A DNA stretch of 64,000 nucleotides from Aquilaria yunnanensis. Lineage: Eukaryota; Streptophyta; Magnoliopsida; Malvales; Thymelaeaceae. The translations under genes were made by a program, and so were the position numbers. Within the stretch, counting starts at the first letter, position 1; every line of letters starts with the position of its first letter. Shown here in pieces: positions 1 to 11,182 of this stretch. The notes beneath the pieces were generated by a model that saw nothing but the letters and a program-made list of their open reading frames with translations, was not told the origin of the DNA and did no database searches. The stretch covers positions 88,550,893 through 88,614,892 of the forward strand of contig CM077594.1 of NCBI GenBank assembly GCA_039654915.1. Direction: 5' to 3'.

Positions 1-240
1 TTAAAGTATGATATTTTGATGTAAATTGACCAAACAAATATCTCACATATATCTACAAAAAATAGAATACCATGGTACATACATCATGGTATTTGTGGAA
101 TTCCAAGGTTTTTTCACAAAATGTATATAAAAATGAGTAATATGCAAAATATCACAAAATACTGTTGTATATCGTAATATTTTACACGAAAAAATATGAA
201 AAAATGTGAAAACATTTGTACTACGTACCACTTACCAATG
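1..240. repeat. AT-rich dispersed repeat, copy A (partial)
   Basis: This AT-rich stretch shares word order with two other places in the window (11785-12485 and 17395-18000). Shared blocks include a 'TTTGATGTAAA' block, a 'ACCATGGTA' block, 'GCAAAAT' runs, and an A-rich tract before a final 'TACGTACC'-like end. It is cut by the window edge, so only one end is visible. It looks like a non-autonomous DNA element or its relic. No coding potential is seen. Confidence 0.45.
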
Positions 241-429
241 GTAAATGGTATAACATGATATTTAATTCAATGAAATGGGCCCGGTTCCAAAAAGTTGAAA
301 TTATCTTTCAAATAGTTAAATTAAAGTGTGAGCATAATTAGTGTAAACTTCATCGACAATTTCAATTTTTTTGAAATGCGTGACCCAACCTGAAATGTTT
401 TTTTTTTTTTTTCAAATGAGGTTATGTAT

Positions 430-2895
430 GCTTCATTAAGAATCATAGTTAGTCTGAAGAGCATCTTGTAATTGATGTGGGTACAGGTATCCACTCTAGA
501 TGGCTAGAAAGGCCTTTAGACATAGATACAAGATTATGTGCAATTGAATTCATAGAGCGAGGGATATCAACAAAACAAAGCAACTTGCTAAAGAAACAAT
601 ATCATTATGAACAACTCTATATGCATATAGGAAAGGTTTGCTATAGTTCTTGAAAGTAGAGACTGCAACCAAAGAAACGGACTGAATAATAATGTTGTGC
701 CAACCTCGTGAACGTGCTTCAAGCATACTTTTCTAGATAGCCAATGTCTCCAGATATGATTTGTCATGCACATAAGGAAGGGTATAAGAAACAGTATTTA
801 GTACTATCGAGGAAGAGTTCCAAGCAAAAACACCGATACCTAATGACCTTAATTAAATAGGCGGCGAACTATCCTGCATCAATTTTATATTCGTAGCCAT
901 GGTTGATTCTGGTGAAGGAGGCCATTGTGCCGACTTAAAAACCAATGGTAGTTGTCAAACAGAATCGAAAGAGGAACCCTTACTATATAGCCATGACCGA
1001 ACTTGATGAGCGATGAAGATCATAGTGTGGCAGTATCTGTCAAAGACACAATGATTTCTGTTCCTCCATGTATGCCAGCCAAAAGTAAGGAAAGTGTGCC
1101 AATCTACTTTACCCAAAGCGCCATGTGTGATACTGAAGATGTTGGATATATGTGGATTATTGTCAACATGAAGCATGTGTAAACCAAATTTCTTGAGCAC
1201 CAGTTGCATATAATGGCAGTAAAACAATACATGTTTAATCGATTCTTTTTCTGAACCACAAACAGGACAGAAACAATTGATGAGGATATTACGAGACCAT
1301 AAATTGTAGTAGGTTGGTAACCTGAGAAAGAAAGCTCGCCACAAAAAATTATGTAGTTTTGGTGGAAGTTTCATCCACCAGAATGAATGCCATTAGTCTT
1401 GGCCCCCCATATGAATACATCAGATGTATAATTGAAGCTAATGGGGATTTGGATTATGCTAGATACTTCCTGTAGGTGGAAAAAATACAGAAGCATGGCA
1501 GTGTTCCAATTGAATCTATTAGGGAGCAACAGGTTCACCACAGTCCAATTTTCATTCACGGGAAAGAAAGCCATAATTAGAAGAAAAAAAATCAGGAGCA
1601 AGGGCAACCCATCCATTAAACTAGATACTTACTGATGATCTATCGACAATCTTCTATAACCCTTTAGCATGTAATAAAGTACAGCTTGCAATGATGGCTT
1701 GCTAGACATAGACGAGCCTGAGAGATCGAAACAGTAAAACAACTCTAAATTTGGATGATATTTGCCCTTTATAACATGAGAAATAAGCGAGCCAGGCTAG
1801 TTAATTAAATGCCAACATTGATTGGCAAAAAAGGCAATGTTAAATGCTTCAAGATCTCGGAAACCACACCCACCATTTAATTTCAAGTGACTCACATGAG
1901 ACCAATAACACCAGTGGATAGTGCACTGTTCTAACCGATGTCGCCTGAAAAAATTGCCCAGGTGAGAATGCAATATTTTGATAATTGTCTTTAGAATAGG
2001 AAGACAACTCATCACAAAAAATAGGATAGCTTGTAATACTGATTTTAACAAAACCTGTCTTCTTGCTAGAGACAATAATTTGGCCTTCCACAACTTCAAT
2101 TTCTGTTGTACTTTATCAAATAAAAACTTGAATATTGTTGAATCTTTTTCTGACCCAAGATGATCGGTAGTCCCAAATATTTGTCTTCTACTAATTCCTC
2201 ATGTATCCCCAAAACTGGTCTCAATCTTGCTAAATTCTCTATAAAAACATTAACACTAAAAAAAATATATGATTTTGCTAAATTCATAAGTTGTCTTGAG
2301 GCTCTTGGATAATACTAGAAAAGTTAGAATGAGTTGTCCATCTTTTACTGTTGCCCGTGCAAATAGAAAAGAATCATCTGCAAATAGAAGATGTGTGATA
2401 AAGGGGCTGGTAACACATGTCAAAACCCCATGCAACAATCCTAAAGTAGAAGCACGATGGAATATAGACAACATGCCTTAAACACATAGCAAGAACAAAT
2501 ATGGAGATATAGGATCTCCTTGCCCAAAACCACATGATGGAGAGAAAGTATCAATTGGAAAGTCGTTAACCAGAACTGAATACTGAATAGTGCTAACACA
2601 TTTCATTACCAGGTGTATCCATGAAGTAGCAAGACCCAAAGCAGCTATCATTTCTTCCAAAAACTTCCATTCAACATGATCATATGCTTTAGTTATATCA
2701 AATTTCAAAGCCATGGAACCATAAGTGGAATTAGTAGATGAATGCATATGATGACATGTCTCAAGGGCAATCACTACATTGTCAAATAAAATTTTGCCTA
2801 GGACAAAAGCACTTTGTTCTTCCAAAATAATAGAAGGAAGAATATTTTTCAATCTATTTGCTATTAGCTTTGATAAAATTTTATATATAGCATTG
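430..2895 (-). pseudogene. LINE ORF2 relic: reverse transcriptase core, zf-RVT and RNase H-like remnant
   Basis: Going from high to low coordinates, 2478-2895 reads as the palm region, with a 'KFDITKAYDHVEW' block and a 'GFGQGDPISPYLF' block. At 2256-2474 the 'LLFADDS' block holds the catalytic Asp pair (FADD in plant LINEs). 1797-2287 gives the thumb region. 955-1374 has the zinc-binding RVT segment ('LHNFLWRAF', 'CPVCGSEKESIKHVLFYC', 'GWHTWRNRN'). 430-950 can be read as a very worn RNase H-like tail. Each block is in a different frame or ends in a stop, so no protein is made. The family is certain; the clade within plant L1 is not. Confidence 0.85.
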
Positions 2896-2900
2896 CATAG
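2896..2900. repeat. Target-site duplication CATAG (left)
   Basis: CATAG lies directly before the TG that opens the 2901-6236 insertion. It is repeated at 6237-6241 directly after its terminal CA. Confidence 0.85.
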
Positions 2901-5900
2901 TGTTAAGGAACCTACCCCCTGAGGGCTACTCCAAGGAAGACTAGCTTGATTTACAAGCCACTTAGGAATTTAATCCTTTTACAGTTTGTAGTAGGCTAGT
3001 CGTCACTTATGAGTATCTTAAAATTTTCCATGCTACTAGTTATTTAGCCTAGCATGAGGTAAGATGCATGAGAAGCTTTGTTTAGAAGAAACTTAAATAG
3101 AAATTAAAACATATAAAAACCTACCAGCATTTCATTTAAGTTTATATAAACAAGCCAAAACTAAAAAAAGTTAATTACTTAAACTATAAATAACAACTGT
3201 ATGTACATGATTAACCCTATGTACATCCAAAAGCAAACTTTATGTCCAGTCAAACTGATACACATAACTACCAAAGGCATCTAGTACATAAAGTACTCAA
3301 AACTTGCATACATTAAGATTGGTACTCTAAGCCCACACCTGAGCATAAACTGCCTCAAGTGTACATGAGCTAGGAGTCTCTATTTGTGCCTCCTTAAGTC
3401 CTGGTATGTCAACACATAACATTGTAATTAGTACCAAGAATTTTATATGACTAGCAAAGAACTAGAATTATCATATTCAAATAGAATACCTGTACACTAT
3501 GTATAACACTAGCTTAGCAACCAACTAGTGGCCACTAGGCTCAATAGTCTCTGTATCTGCATAATAAACTAAATGAATGAGAATACTAGTTTCTTAATAA
3601 GGGATTGTACTCGTAAAAAAACAACTAAAGAGCATCATACATATACATATATATGATGCAATACTACTGCGATCTCATACATTCAAGGGTCTAAGTATAT
3701 GGCCATAGCTTGGCGTTCAATGGAACACCCTCAAGCTAGTTCTCTTTACAGGACTGAGTCTGGTTACTAGTAAGCTAATGCGTACAAATGAAACTTTCCC
3801 TTTCTTATTGTATAGGAGTAACTATGGTTTAGCTCACTTTATTGAGTTCCTTGGAACTTAACTCGTGCGTACTAAGATTCCCATATTATTGCCTCAAGCC
3901 CATGAACTTTCATAGGTCATCATTAGTTACTAAACCTTCACCCATAACTTGGCACTTATTGCACTTAAAGCAACTAGCCTCAATTTGTACCTAAGCTTAT
4001 TTTAGGTATGTTGAATTCATTTCTAACACAATACATAACTTCAAATTCAACTAAGTAGCTTCTGCCACTTTACTACTTAAGGTATTATTTGTGTCCTAGT
4101 AACTTAGTTCATAAGCAAGCTACTACTTGTATACCCAGAATAAGCTTAGAGATTTTGATTCCTAGGCACCAATACCTTTCTTAGGCATGACTTTGGCCTT
4201 TTAGGAACATGCCCTGCGCCCTGGACCCTCGTAGAACCCCCTTAGAATTTGGATGCAACATGCTGCCCACATGTACAACTACTTGCACTGTGAGATTTTT
4301 GTACCCTTTAATTGGCTTCGCTTGTTCTTGGTTGTCCTACTGCAGCTCCTATGCCATATTAGGCACCTTAGGAACCATGTCCCATTGCTCAAATCCTGAG
4401 CTACTAGCTGCAGCAATGCCTAGAACCCAAGTACCACACTAACCAAGCATTAAGGCGCATGTGCACCTTTGCCACGGTTCACTAAGCCAACCACATAACT
4501 TACTAAATCAAAGCTTCTGTATAGTAAATCACATACATATGGTAAGTGTCATAACCATACCAAGCTTTAATTCATCAATTAAACTATCTCTTACCTAGAA
4601 TAATTTATGCAAGCAAACACCAAGTCCTAATGTCCTTATAAGTCTTGGTCTTGTGTCCCACTTTATACTCTTTATAGTAGCTTATTTATCAAACCTAAAT
4701 TGATCATTCATGAGTTAAAATTTCATATTTATAGAGCCTAAATCAGTTTAAATAGGAACTTTAAGCTTGTGGGAAAATATGGATTTACTTAGTGCTTTAA
4801 ATGCACTCATGCACATGAACCTTAGTTATTAGGTTTCTTGGGTTTCAAGTTGTCTCTTGTGTAACCAAATTAGACATGTTTTGAACCAATTCTTCTTACC
4901 TCAAATAAGTAAGAAACAGCACTAAATCAACACCTCCAGCATTCATTAATTCCAGGAAAAAAAAAACTGGAACAACCGAGCACACACATGTACACAACTA
5001 CACATTCGGTTACTAGTATTTGTTTATCTCAACTTTAATCCACCTTGGTTCCTATTGATTGCTTCTTTTACAAGCAAGTAAGAACCACTTTAACCAGAGC
5101 AAACTCAGCTTCTTTCCAGCTCAATAACCCAGAAAAACTAGACAGGGCCGAACCACATCAACACATGTACACACAAACCTACGGTTTTAACCTTCTTTCA
5201 ACAAGTGGGTTCGAATTAAGTTTAATCACCCTTTTCTCTGTACAAGCTAGCAAAAACTAACTTAATTACACTTATTCCAGCTCAATTAAACTCAGAAAAA
5301 CTGGAACCAATGAAGAAGAATAATAAGGAACCGAAACATTTCTTACCACCCAAAACAAAACCGTAACTTAGGTGCCTTTGATCCAAGCTTGGTTTCCAAG
5401 CTTCTTTTGCCTGTTTTCTCCTAACAAGCATCCAAGAGCCTAATTTAAATATCATTTTCCAGCAACTTCAGGACTGATCTGAAGCTTAGGAAGAGGGTAA
5501 AATGAAATTAAAATTACTTGAACAAGTGACTTAGGAAAAGCTTGGGATTGTTCCATATTTACTTTTTCTTCAAAATCTTGCTTAATCAAGCTTGAATTTG
5601 GGTGGATTGAGCTTGGCTAGCCATTAGCCATGGTGGGTCGAAGGAGAAGAGACGTTTCAGGCTTGGCTGGAGTTGAAGATAAAGTTTCATAATGTGTTGA
5701 CCGACAGCTAGCTTAAATATTAAGCTAGCATGTGCCTTGCACATGTTAAGGCTCAAGTGCACAATCTTTGACTCTTAGCCCTTTGGTGCAACAAAGATAA
5801 AAATTTAGGACCAATTCAATCATTTTTCCTAGTTCAGTTCCTTCTTAACTTAATTACACAATTTTGCCTCATGCTTTCTGAATTATTTTTTAGTTGTAAA

Positions 5901-6236
5901 CAAATTCTAGGTTTCATTTTAAACTACCTAGGGGCAACATAACCAAGTCATAATTTCACGGGGATAGAGCAAGAATCACGAAAAATCATGATATCTCAAA
6001 CACAATATTTTCCCATCCTCTATTCAACTAAGCAATAAAAATGGACCACAAATTAAAATGGTCAAAATACCCTTTTTTGTCTGATTTGCTTAAATGACTA
6101 ATTTTTATCCTATTTAAGCTACTATACCTCATTAAATGAAGATTTTGCTTGTAATAAATATTCTAAATATATAAAATTATGAAAATAACCAAGATTACCT
6201 AAATAATCTAAGATATTATTTAGGAGAGCCGTTACA
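2901..6236 (-). mobile_element. Solo-LTR-like insertion (3,336 bp) inside the LINE
   Basis: The insertion begins TGTTAAGG and ends CGTTACA, and is flanked by CATAG on both sides. Read on the minus strand it opens TGTAACGGCTCTCC, a start typical of long Ty3/gypsy LTRs. No protein-coding domain and no second copy of either terminus was seen inside. A solo LTR of a long-LTR family (Del/Tekay-like) is therefore the simplest reading; a non-autonomous LARD is possible. The interior has short T-rich and CTAG-rich blocks but nothing recognisable as a gene. Confidence 0.75.
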
Positions 6237-6241
6237 CATAG

Positions 6242-6500
6242 GTTGATCGACCTTGACCTTGGCACTCACTTAGGATCAGAAACCTTTAGGATTAACACAA
6301 TAAAAGTATTGCCCAAACCAGATGCTATGTCAGCATCATTTAGAATATGCAATAGACAATTCGATATTATCCTTTCCCACAATTGGCTATGGTGTTTGGA
6401 AGAATACAGGTAAAAAGCCATCAGGACCCGATGCTTTGTGTGGATGCATCTAATTGATTGCAGATTTCAGTTCTTGTTCACTGAAACATGATATGTTTTA
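6242..6500 (-). pseudogene. LINE ORF2 relic, upstream reverse transcriptase piece
   Basis: The minus strand reads like the region just before the RT palm in plant LINEs. It includes a 'FSEQELKSAI' block, a degenerate equivalent of the usual 'K-SGPDG' motif, and 'RSINLC' next to the CATAG junction, which continues into the 'LTLCNAIYKI' block at 2870-2895. This is the 5' side of the LINE broken by the LTR-like insertion. Frameshifts and stops are present. Confidence 0.7.
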
Positions 6501-6530
6501 ATGTGCTAATTTAGTTTGATGAACTTAAAT

Positions 6531-7058
6531 TGGGTAAACAGCACCAATGATCCTAAACCTTTAATTTTCATTGCAAATCGGTTCCCAACCTTCATTTTAT
6601 TATAAATTGGCCATAAAGCTTTATAATTCATTGCATATTAGTCTCTAGACCTAGGTAGATATAAACTCAATTTACCAAAAAAAAACTAATGATTTAAATT
6701 GTTAATTAATTGTGAGAAAATTATAATACAATTTGAATTTATTGAAAGATAACTATCGAACAATTTGAATTCATTAACTCTTAGGATTTATTTGACATTA
6801 ACTTTTTTAATTCTAATTTAAATTGTTCGGTAACTGTTTTTTTATAAATTTAAATTGTGCTATAATTTTTTAATAGTTAATGGATGATTTAAATTATTAG
6901 TTTTTCTTTTCTATAAAATGAGTTTCTATGACTGCTTAGGGTTAAAAATCAATATGCAATGAATTATAAAGGTTTGATACCAATTTGCAAAGAAATGATG
7001 GTTGGGGACCGATTTGCAATAAAAATTAAAGTTTAGGTCCAATCATGCTTTTTACCCA
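6531..7058. mobile_element. Long foldback (inverted-repeat) element, ~530 bp
   Basis: The two halves are reverse complements over almost their whole length. TGGGTAAACAGCA at 6531 pairs with TTTACCCA at 7051-7058. Inside, the 'TTGCAAATCGGT' block at 6574-6585, the 'TTATAATTCATTGCATA' block and the 'GTTCGATAG' blocks each have a mirrored partner. The centre lies near 6780-6800. This is the structure of a foldback MITE. I could not settle a target duplication. It is AT-rich and non-coding. Confidence 0.75.
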
Positions 7059-7186
7059 TATTAATTCTAAATGAAGAATGATATGGGCTTCATTTGGGAA
7101 CAATTTATATGATTAGCGTTAGAATTTTTTATAATTTATTTAAGTGTTGGGATAAAAAAATTGAAGTTAAAAGTTAAAAACTTGAA

Positions 7187-7195
7187 TAATTTTTT
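7187..7195. repeat. 9-bp target-site duplication TAATTTTTT (left, MULE 1)
   Basis: The same nine bases follow the element at 8105-8113. Nine bases is the usual Mutator-like duplication length. Confidence 0.8.
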
Positions 7196-8104
7196 GGCCA
7201 AAATGCGCATTTGGTCCCCTAACTTGGCTAACTCTAACGAGTTAGTCCTTTATCTTTGACTCAGTGCGAGTTAGTCCCTTAACTTTGAAAAATTGAGCGA
7301 GTTAGTCCCTTATTGTACGGAATGAAAAACGGCGTTACTCGCTCTTCCCCTCGCCCCCACTTGCTGCCATCTTCTCCGCCGATTCTGGCCACACCCCTCG
7401 CTGTCGACCGCTTCTACATCAAATCCGGCCTCACCCTTGGCTATCGGTCTCTCCTTCATCGAATCCGACATCGTCGGCCTCCTCCTCCGCAAAACCCACA
7501 CCTTCGGCCGCTTCCTCTTCATTGACCTCCTCCTCTGCAAAGCCCACACCTTCGGCTGCTTCCTCTTCATCGGCCTCCTCCTCCTCACCCCCACCTTCGG
7601 CCTCTCGTCAATTGTCACCAGATTCAAAATGAACAGGCCTCGCTGACGCCGGATTTGTCTTATCTCCCAAACCTCGCCGCTGCACCTAGAGGCGTCAACA
7701 ACGTCGCTCACCCCTCGCACCAACCTCCTTCCTTTGCTGCATTCCATCGAGACTTCCATTCACTTGATGAACAGCCGAAATGCACATATGATCTCGTATC
7801 CTCACAACGATTTGACATCCTCTCTTCTCGACACCGCCTGAATTGTTTTGGTGATTGTCGATTCGGAAATTGGCGACCTGCGGCAGAATCAGCCATCGGG
7901 GGTTACCTCATAGCCGGCACATACTCCGTTTATCTTACGTTGAAGCTTTACATCCAATATAGGACTAATTCGCCTAATTTAGCAAAGTTGGGGGACCAAA
8001 ATGATTAATTTGCTAAGTTAGAGGACAAACTCGCATTGAATAAAAGATAAAGGACTAACTCGTGCGAGTTTGCCAAGTTGGAGGGCCAACCACGCATTTC
8101 GGCC
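7196..8104. mobile_element. Non-autonomous MULE-like element 1 (909 bp, Pack-MULE-like)
   Basis: Terminal inverted repeats of roughly 100-120 bp open with GGCCAAAATGCGCATTTGGT on the left. The reverse complement of the right end opens GGCCGAAATGCGTGGTTGG. Both ends then carry several 'GAGTTAGTCC(C/T)TTA' units. The 9-bp duplication is intact. The interior (about 7320-7960) is far GC-richer than its surroundings and includes a short tandem repeat of about 51 bp near 7480-7610. It keeps a 149-codon minus-strand frame (7759-7310) that is Arg-rich, with repeated 'MKRK-PKVW' units. GC-rich cargo between MULE ends suggests a Pack-MULE, but I recognise no parent gene and doubt that the frame is a real protein. 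Confidence 0.85.
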
Positions 8105-8118
8105 TAATTTTTTTAAAA

Positions 8119-9041
8119 GGCTTAAATGCGCCATCCGTCCCTGAAGTTTGGTGAATCAAGCAAGTTAATCCCTAAAGTGTGACTCATCACTAGTTAATCC
8201 TTTTTCTTTGATAATTGTTGTGACTTGGTCCTAAAACTTGGAAAGTGTAGGCGAGTGAGGGTCTTCCATGGTCACAGGCTGTCACATGACCCTAACAACG
8301 TTAAATTGGGGGTTATGTGGATAAAAGGGGTTGCCGGAAAATGTCGAGTTGGCCGGTGAACACCAAGAACGCGAGTTGCCGATGAAGCAATACATGACAT
8401 GGAAGGACATGATTCGAGAAAGAGGCGGACAATTCAGCGGAAGGTGTTGAGGGCGGCAGAGCAGGTCTTGCAGTGGATGATCACCGCCACCATAGGTCAT
8501 CGTTCTTACAGGCGTACATACCTTTCTTGGTTTGCGAAGAGCAAAAGGAAGCAAATCAGGTCGATCAATGCCGGAGCTCAATGCGGTGATGATGGTAGAT
8601 TTGGAGGTGACGGTACATTGGTGACCAATGGCAGAGGAGGAGAGAGATAGGGACGACTGTGGGGTAGCTTTGCTCTAATTGGAAATTACGAACTCTGGTC
8701 CGAAGCTTGAAGCTGTACGAACTCTAGTCCAAAGCTAAACAGAGAAAAAGGATAGTGAAGAAAAAAGAGAGGCTTTTCTTTTTTTCTTTTATTTTTGTTT
8801 ATTCCCTGCCCACTTGGCACCATTCTTCCTCCTATTTTTTTGCCTTTTCTTCCACCTCAGCATAACCCCAAACAGACTTTTCCATGTCAACTATAGAGGT
8901 CACACCATCAGACTTTCCATCCACTCAAACACCAAGTCGCAACAATTATCAAGGGAGAAGGACTATGTCGTGATATGTCACACTTTAGAGACTAACTCAA
9001 GCGAGTCACTAAATTTGAGGGATGAATGACGCATTGAAGCC
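8119..9041. mobile_element. Non-autonomous MULE-like element 2 (923 bp), adjacent to element 1
   Basis: The left end reads GGCTTAAATGCGCCATCCGT. The reverse complement of the right end reads GGCTTCAATGCGTCATTCAT. Inverted repeats with 'AGTTA(A/G)TC' units continue inward for about 100 bp. A 9-bp duplication TTTTTAAAA lies at 8110-8118 and 9042-9050. The ends resemble those of the element on its left (shared AATGCG core), so the two belong to related families. The interior (8390-8660) is GC-rich and open on both strands for 80-100 codons, but no product is recognised. Confidence 0.85.
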
Positions 9042-9050
9042 TTTTTAAAA

Positions 9051-9432
9051 CCCTAGTATTGGTCTTTTAAAACTAATACGAAACAGGGCCGTAGTATGCT
9101 GTGTAGCTTCGCTGTTGAAGAAGGCGGGGTTTGGCTTTCTCTATATGCAAAAACACGGTTCGGTTCTTGTCCCACCAAAAAAAGTACTCGAGTAAGGTTT
9201 GGGGCTTCCTTGAGGAGGAGTCGTTTATCAAGAAGCTTCTCTACTTCTTTCTTTCTTTCTTTCTTTCTTTTTCTTTGTGTTTTTTTCCTCTTTTTCTCTG
9301 TTGCGTTTTGCTGTTTCCTGGCACCATATATGTCCCAAGAGACTTTCCTCTGTAGCCAAATATCGGTTTTTGGATGGTGTTTGGTTTTTGTGGATAAAAA
9401 GGTCCTATAATCAAATTAACATTAGATAGTTA
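9051..9432. other. Short unassigned stretch with a (TTCT)n tract
   Basis: It has moderately higher GC at 9085-9240 and a (TTTC)n microsatellite at about 9245-9275. An open frame of 104 codons at 9096-9410 is almost entirely Phe/Ser/Leu from the microsatellite, so I do not call it a gene. Confidence 0.4.
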
Positions 9433-9663
9433 CTACATCCGTCCAAATTCATTTAACCATTTCAATGCTTTACTTAAGTTTGGTTTAAATTTATTTATAT
9501 TAATATTTATTAAAAAAACCTTTGAAAAAAACTCATATTTAAAAACTATAAACCTTTTAGTTTTTAAATATAATTTTTTTAAGAAAATTTAGTAAATACT
9601 AATATAAATAAATTCAAGTTAAAAAAACTGAAATGATGCAAGAGGAACTTGAGATGGAGTGAG
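9433..9663. mobile_element. Stowaway-like MITE (~231 bp)
   Basis: The left end CTACATCCGTCCAAATTC follows a TA. The right end is the imperfect reverse complement (CTCACTCCATCTCAAG). The inverted repeat continues inward through 'AATTTATTTATATTA' on both sides. The TA(CTYCNTCCRTCC) start is the Stowaway/mariner type. The right-hand TA is mutated. Confidence 0.7.
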
Positions 9664-10408
9664 GATTATTTATTGATTTATTTATGCATTCAGACGTAAT
9701 TTATTTATGTTTTATGTTTGGAAGTAATTTACTTTTTATTGTTGGTACTGGTTTTTATGCAATGGTATTAATGAGAATCAATGTTTGTTAAAGAAGCTCG
9801 TGACTCGATTAAACAAGAAAATGAAAAAATTTTAAAAAAAAAAATTCCACTAAAATTAGATATATGTATATATATAAATAAAATTATGAACACTATGACC
9901 GATTTGTCAAAGTAAATAAAATATCATAATACATCCAATAATATTCTAATTTGAGATTAAAAAAGAATTTGTTATGACGAATTTCGTCTTATATATTAAG
10001 AGACCATTCTTTAAAAAAATATTAAAAAAAATGTGAACATGTCGAAACTCGCTTCCTTAATATGTCAGAGCATACTTCCCACTAAAATAAGATATATATA
10101 TACAAAATAGATGACAAATATTTATAAACTTGATATACAAAGAAGATATTCAAATCATGTGAGACATGTATAAATAAAGTTCTAAAAACTATTGTTGATT
10201 TGTTCGATTCTATGTACGAGTTTAATTGTTCAAATCTTTTTGCCAATAAGTCTAAATATATGAAAATTAATTAAAATGAGACAAAATTAAAGTGGAAAAC
10301 ATAAAAAAAATATTTTAGACTCAACCATTAGTAAAAGAAAAAAATAATATGTTTATTGAATTATAATACTAATGTTAATAATAGTATTTGTATAAGTAGT
10401 TACAATAG
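9664..10408. other. AT-rich intergenic DNA, nothing recognised
   Basis: The stretch is low-complexity, with long A and T runs. No open frame over 60 codons and no repeat ends were identified. Confidence 0.5.
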
Positions 10409-10410
10409 TA

Positions 10411-11180
10411 CTCCCTCCGTCACATATATTTTGCTCTATTTTTTTTTTTTATAGTCCCAAAACTCTTGCACAATTTTCATTTTTAGTAACTTTTTACATC
10501 TCATTTACTATTGTGCCCCTGATTTAACTCATCTCTCTCCTTCCCCTCCCGACCGGTCCACTATGTCTCTGACTCTCTTTCGTTTCCCCAATTTCTACTA
10601 TCTCTCTCTCTATGGTGGCACTATGAATCAGCGATAGAAGCGTGGAAGCGTGGCAGATGAAGGCGATCGACAACAGATACATGATCAATAGAGGCGCAAT
10701 TGATAAATGCACGATCGATGGAGGGTCGATCGATGGATGCACGATCTATAGTGGAGATGTGACTAATGGGATATGTGATCGACAAAGGGATGACCCATGG
10801 GTGTGCGATCAACCGGTGGATGCATAAGCGACAGATGGGTGACCGATGAAGGCGAATCAATAGATGCGAATTGATGGAGGGATGGCCGACGAAGGCAAAT
10901 CGAAGCCTCAATTGAGGCGAATCAAGGATGAAGCTGGTTCCGATGGGACTATTGGGGTGGATTTCACCATTGCCCCTCGCCTTCACCATCCTCCACTGTC
11001 GCTGGCTCTCCCTTGCCCTCCTTCACTGTAATAGACCTCCTTATCTGCAGAGCACCACAAACTAGATCAGACCAGAATGAAGGAAGCTGGAAGGGCAAAA
11101 TTGTCAAATGCGAGAAAAACAGTGAAATGCCTAAAACTACGTGCAAAACAAATGGTGCAAAATAAACAGGACGGAGGAAG
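10411..11180. mobile_element. Long Stowaway-like element (770 bp) with internal GATCGATGG-type repeats
   Basis: The left end CTCCCTCCGTCACATATA follows TA (10409-10410). The right end, read in reverse, is CTTCCTCCGTCCTGTTTA, followed by TA (11181-11182). These are the classic Stowaway ends with TA duplication. It is unusually long for the class. The interior at 10640-10880 is a degenerate run of short units built on 'GATCGATGGA' and 'ATGCACGATC'. On the minus strand this gives repetitive Ile-Asp-rich frames that look like a by-product rather than a gene. Confidence 0.8.
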
Positions 11181-11182
11181 TA

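Larger units (their letters stand above)
398..6530 (-). mobile_element. LINE (L1-type) retrotransposon relic, split by a later insertion
   Basis: Read on the minus strand, the interval carries the remains of a plant L1 second ORF in the expected order: reverse transcriptase, zinc-binding RVT segment, then a very decayed RNase H-like segment. It ends in a 15-base poly(A) tail, seen as poly(T) at 398-412. The body is interrupted by a separate element at 2901-6236. The reverse transcriptase reading resumes on the far side at about 6242-6500, with a 5-bp duplication at the junction. The 5' part is missing or unrecognisable beyond about 6500, and the element is dead through stops and frameshifts. 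Confidence 0.8.

Noticed and set aside
7310..7759. 149-codon minus-strand frame in MULE 1
   Set aside because: It is GC-rich, Arg-rich and internally repetitive, and other frames are open over the same bases. Kept only as an observation on cargo, not as a gene.
9096..9410. 104-codon frame with many Phe and Ser
   Set aside because: Most of it is translated (TTTC)n microsatellite.
10621..10989. Ile-Asp-rich minus-strand frames
   Set aside because: They come from the short GATCGATGG-type array inside the Stowaway-like element.
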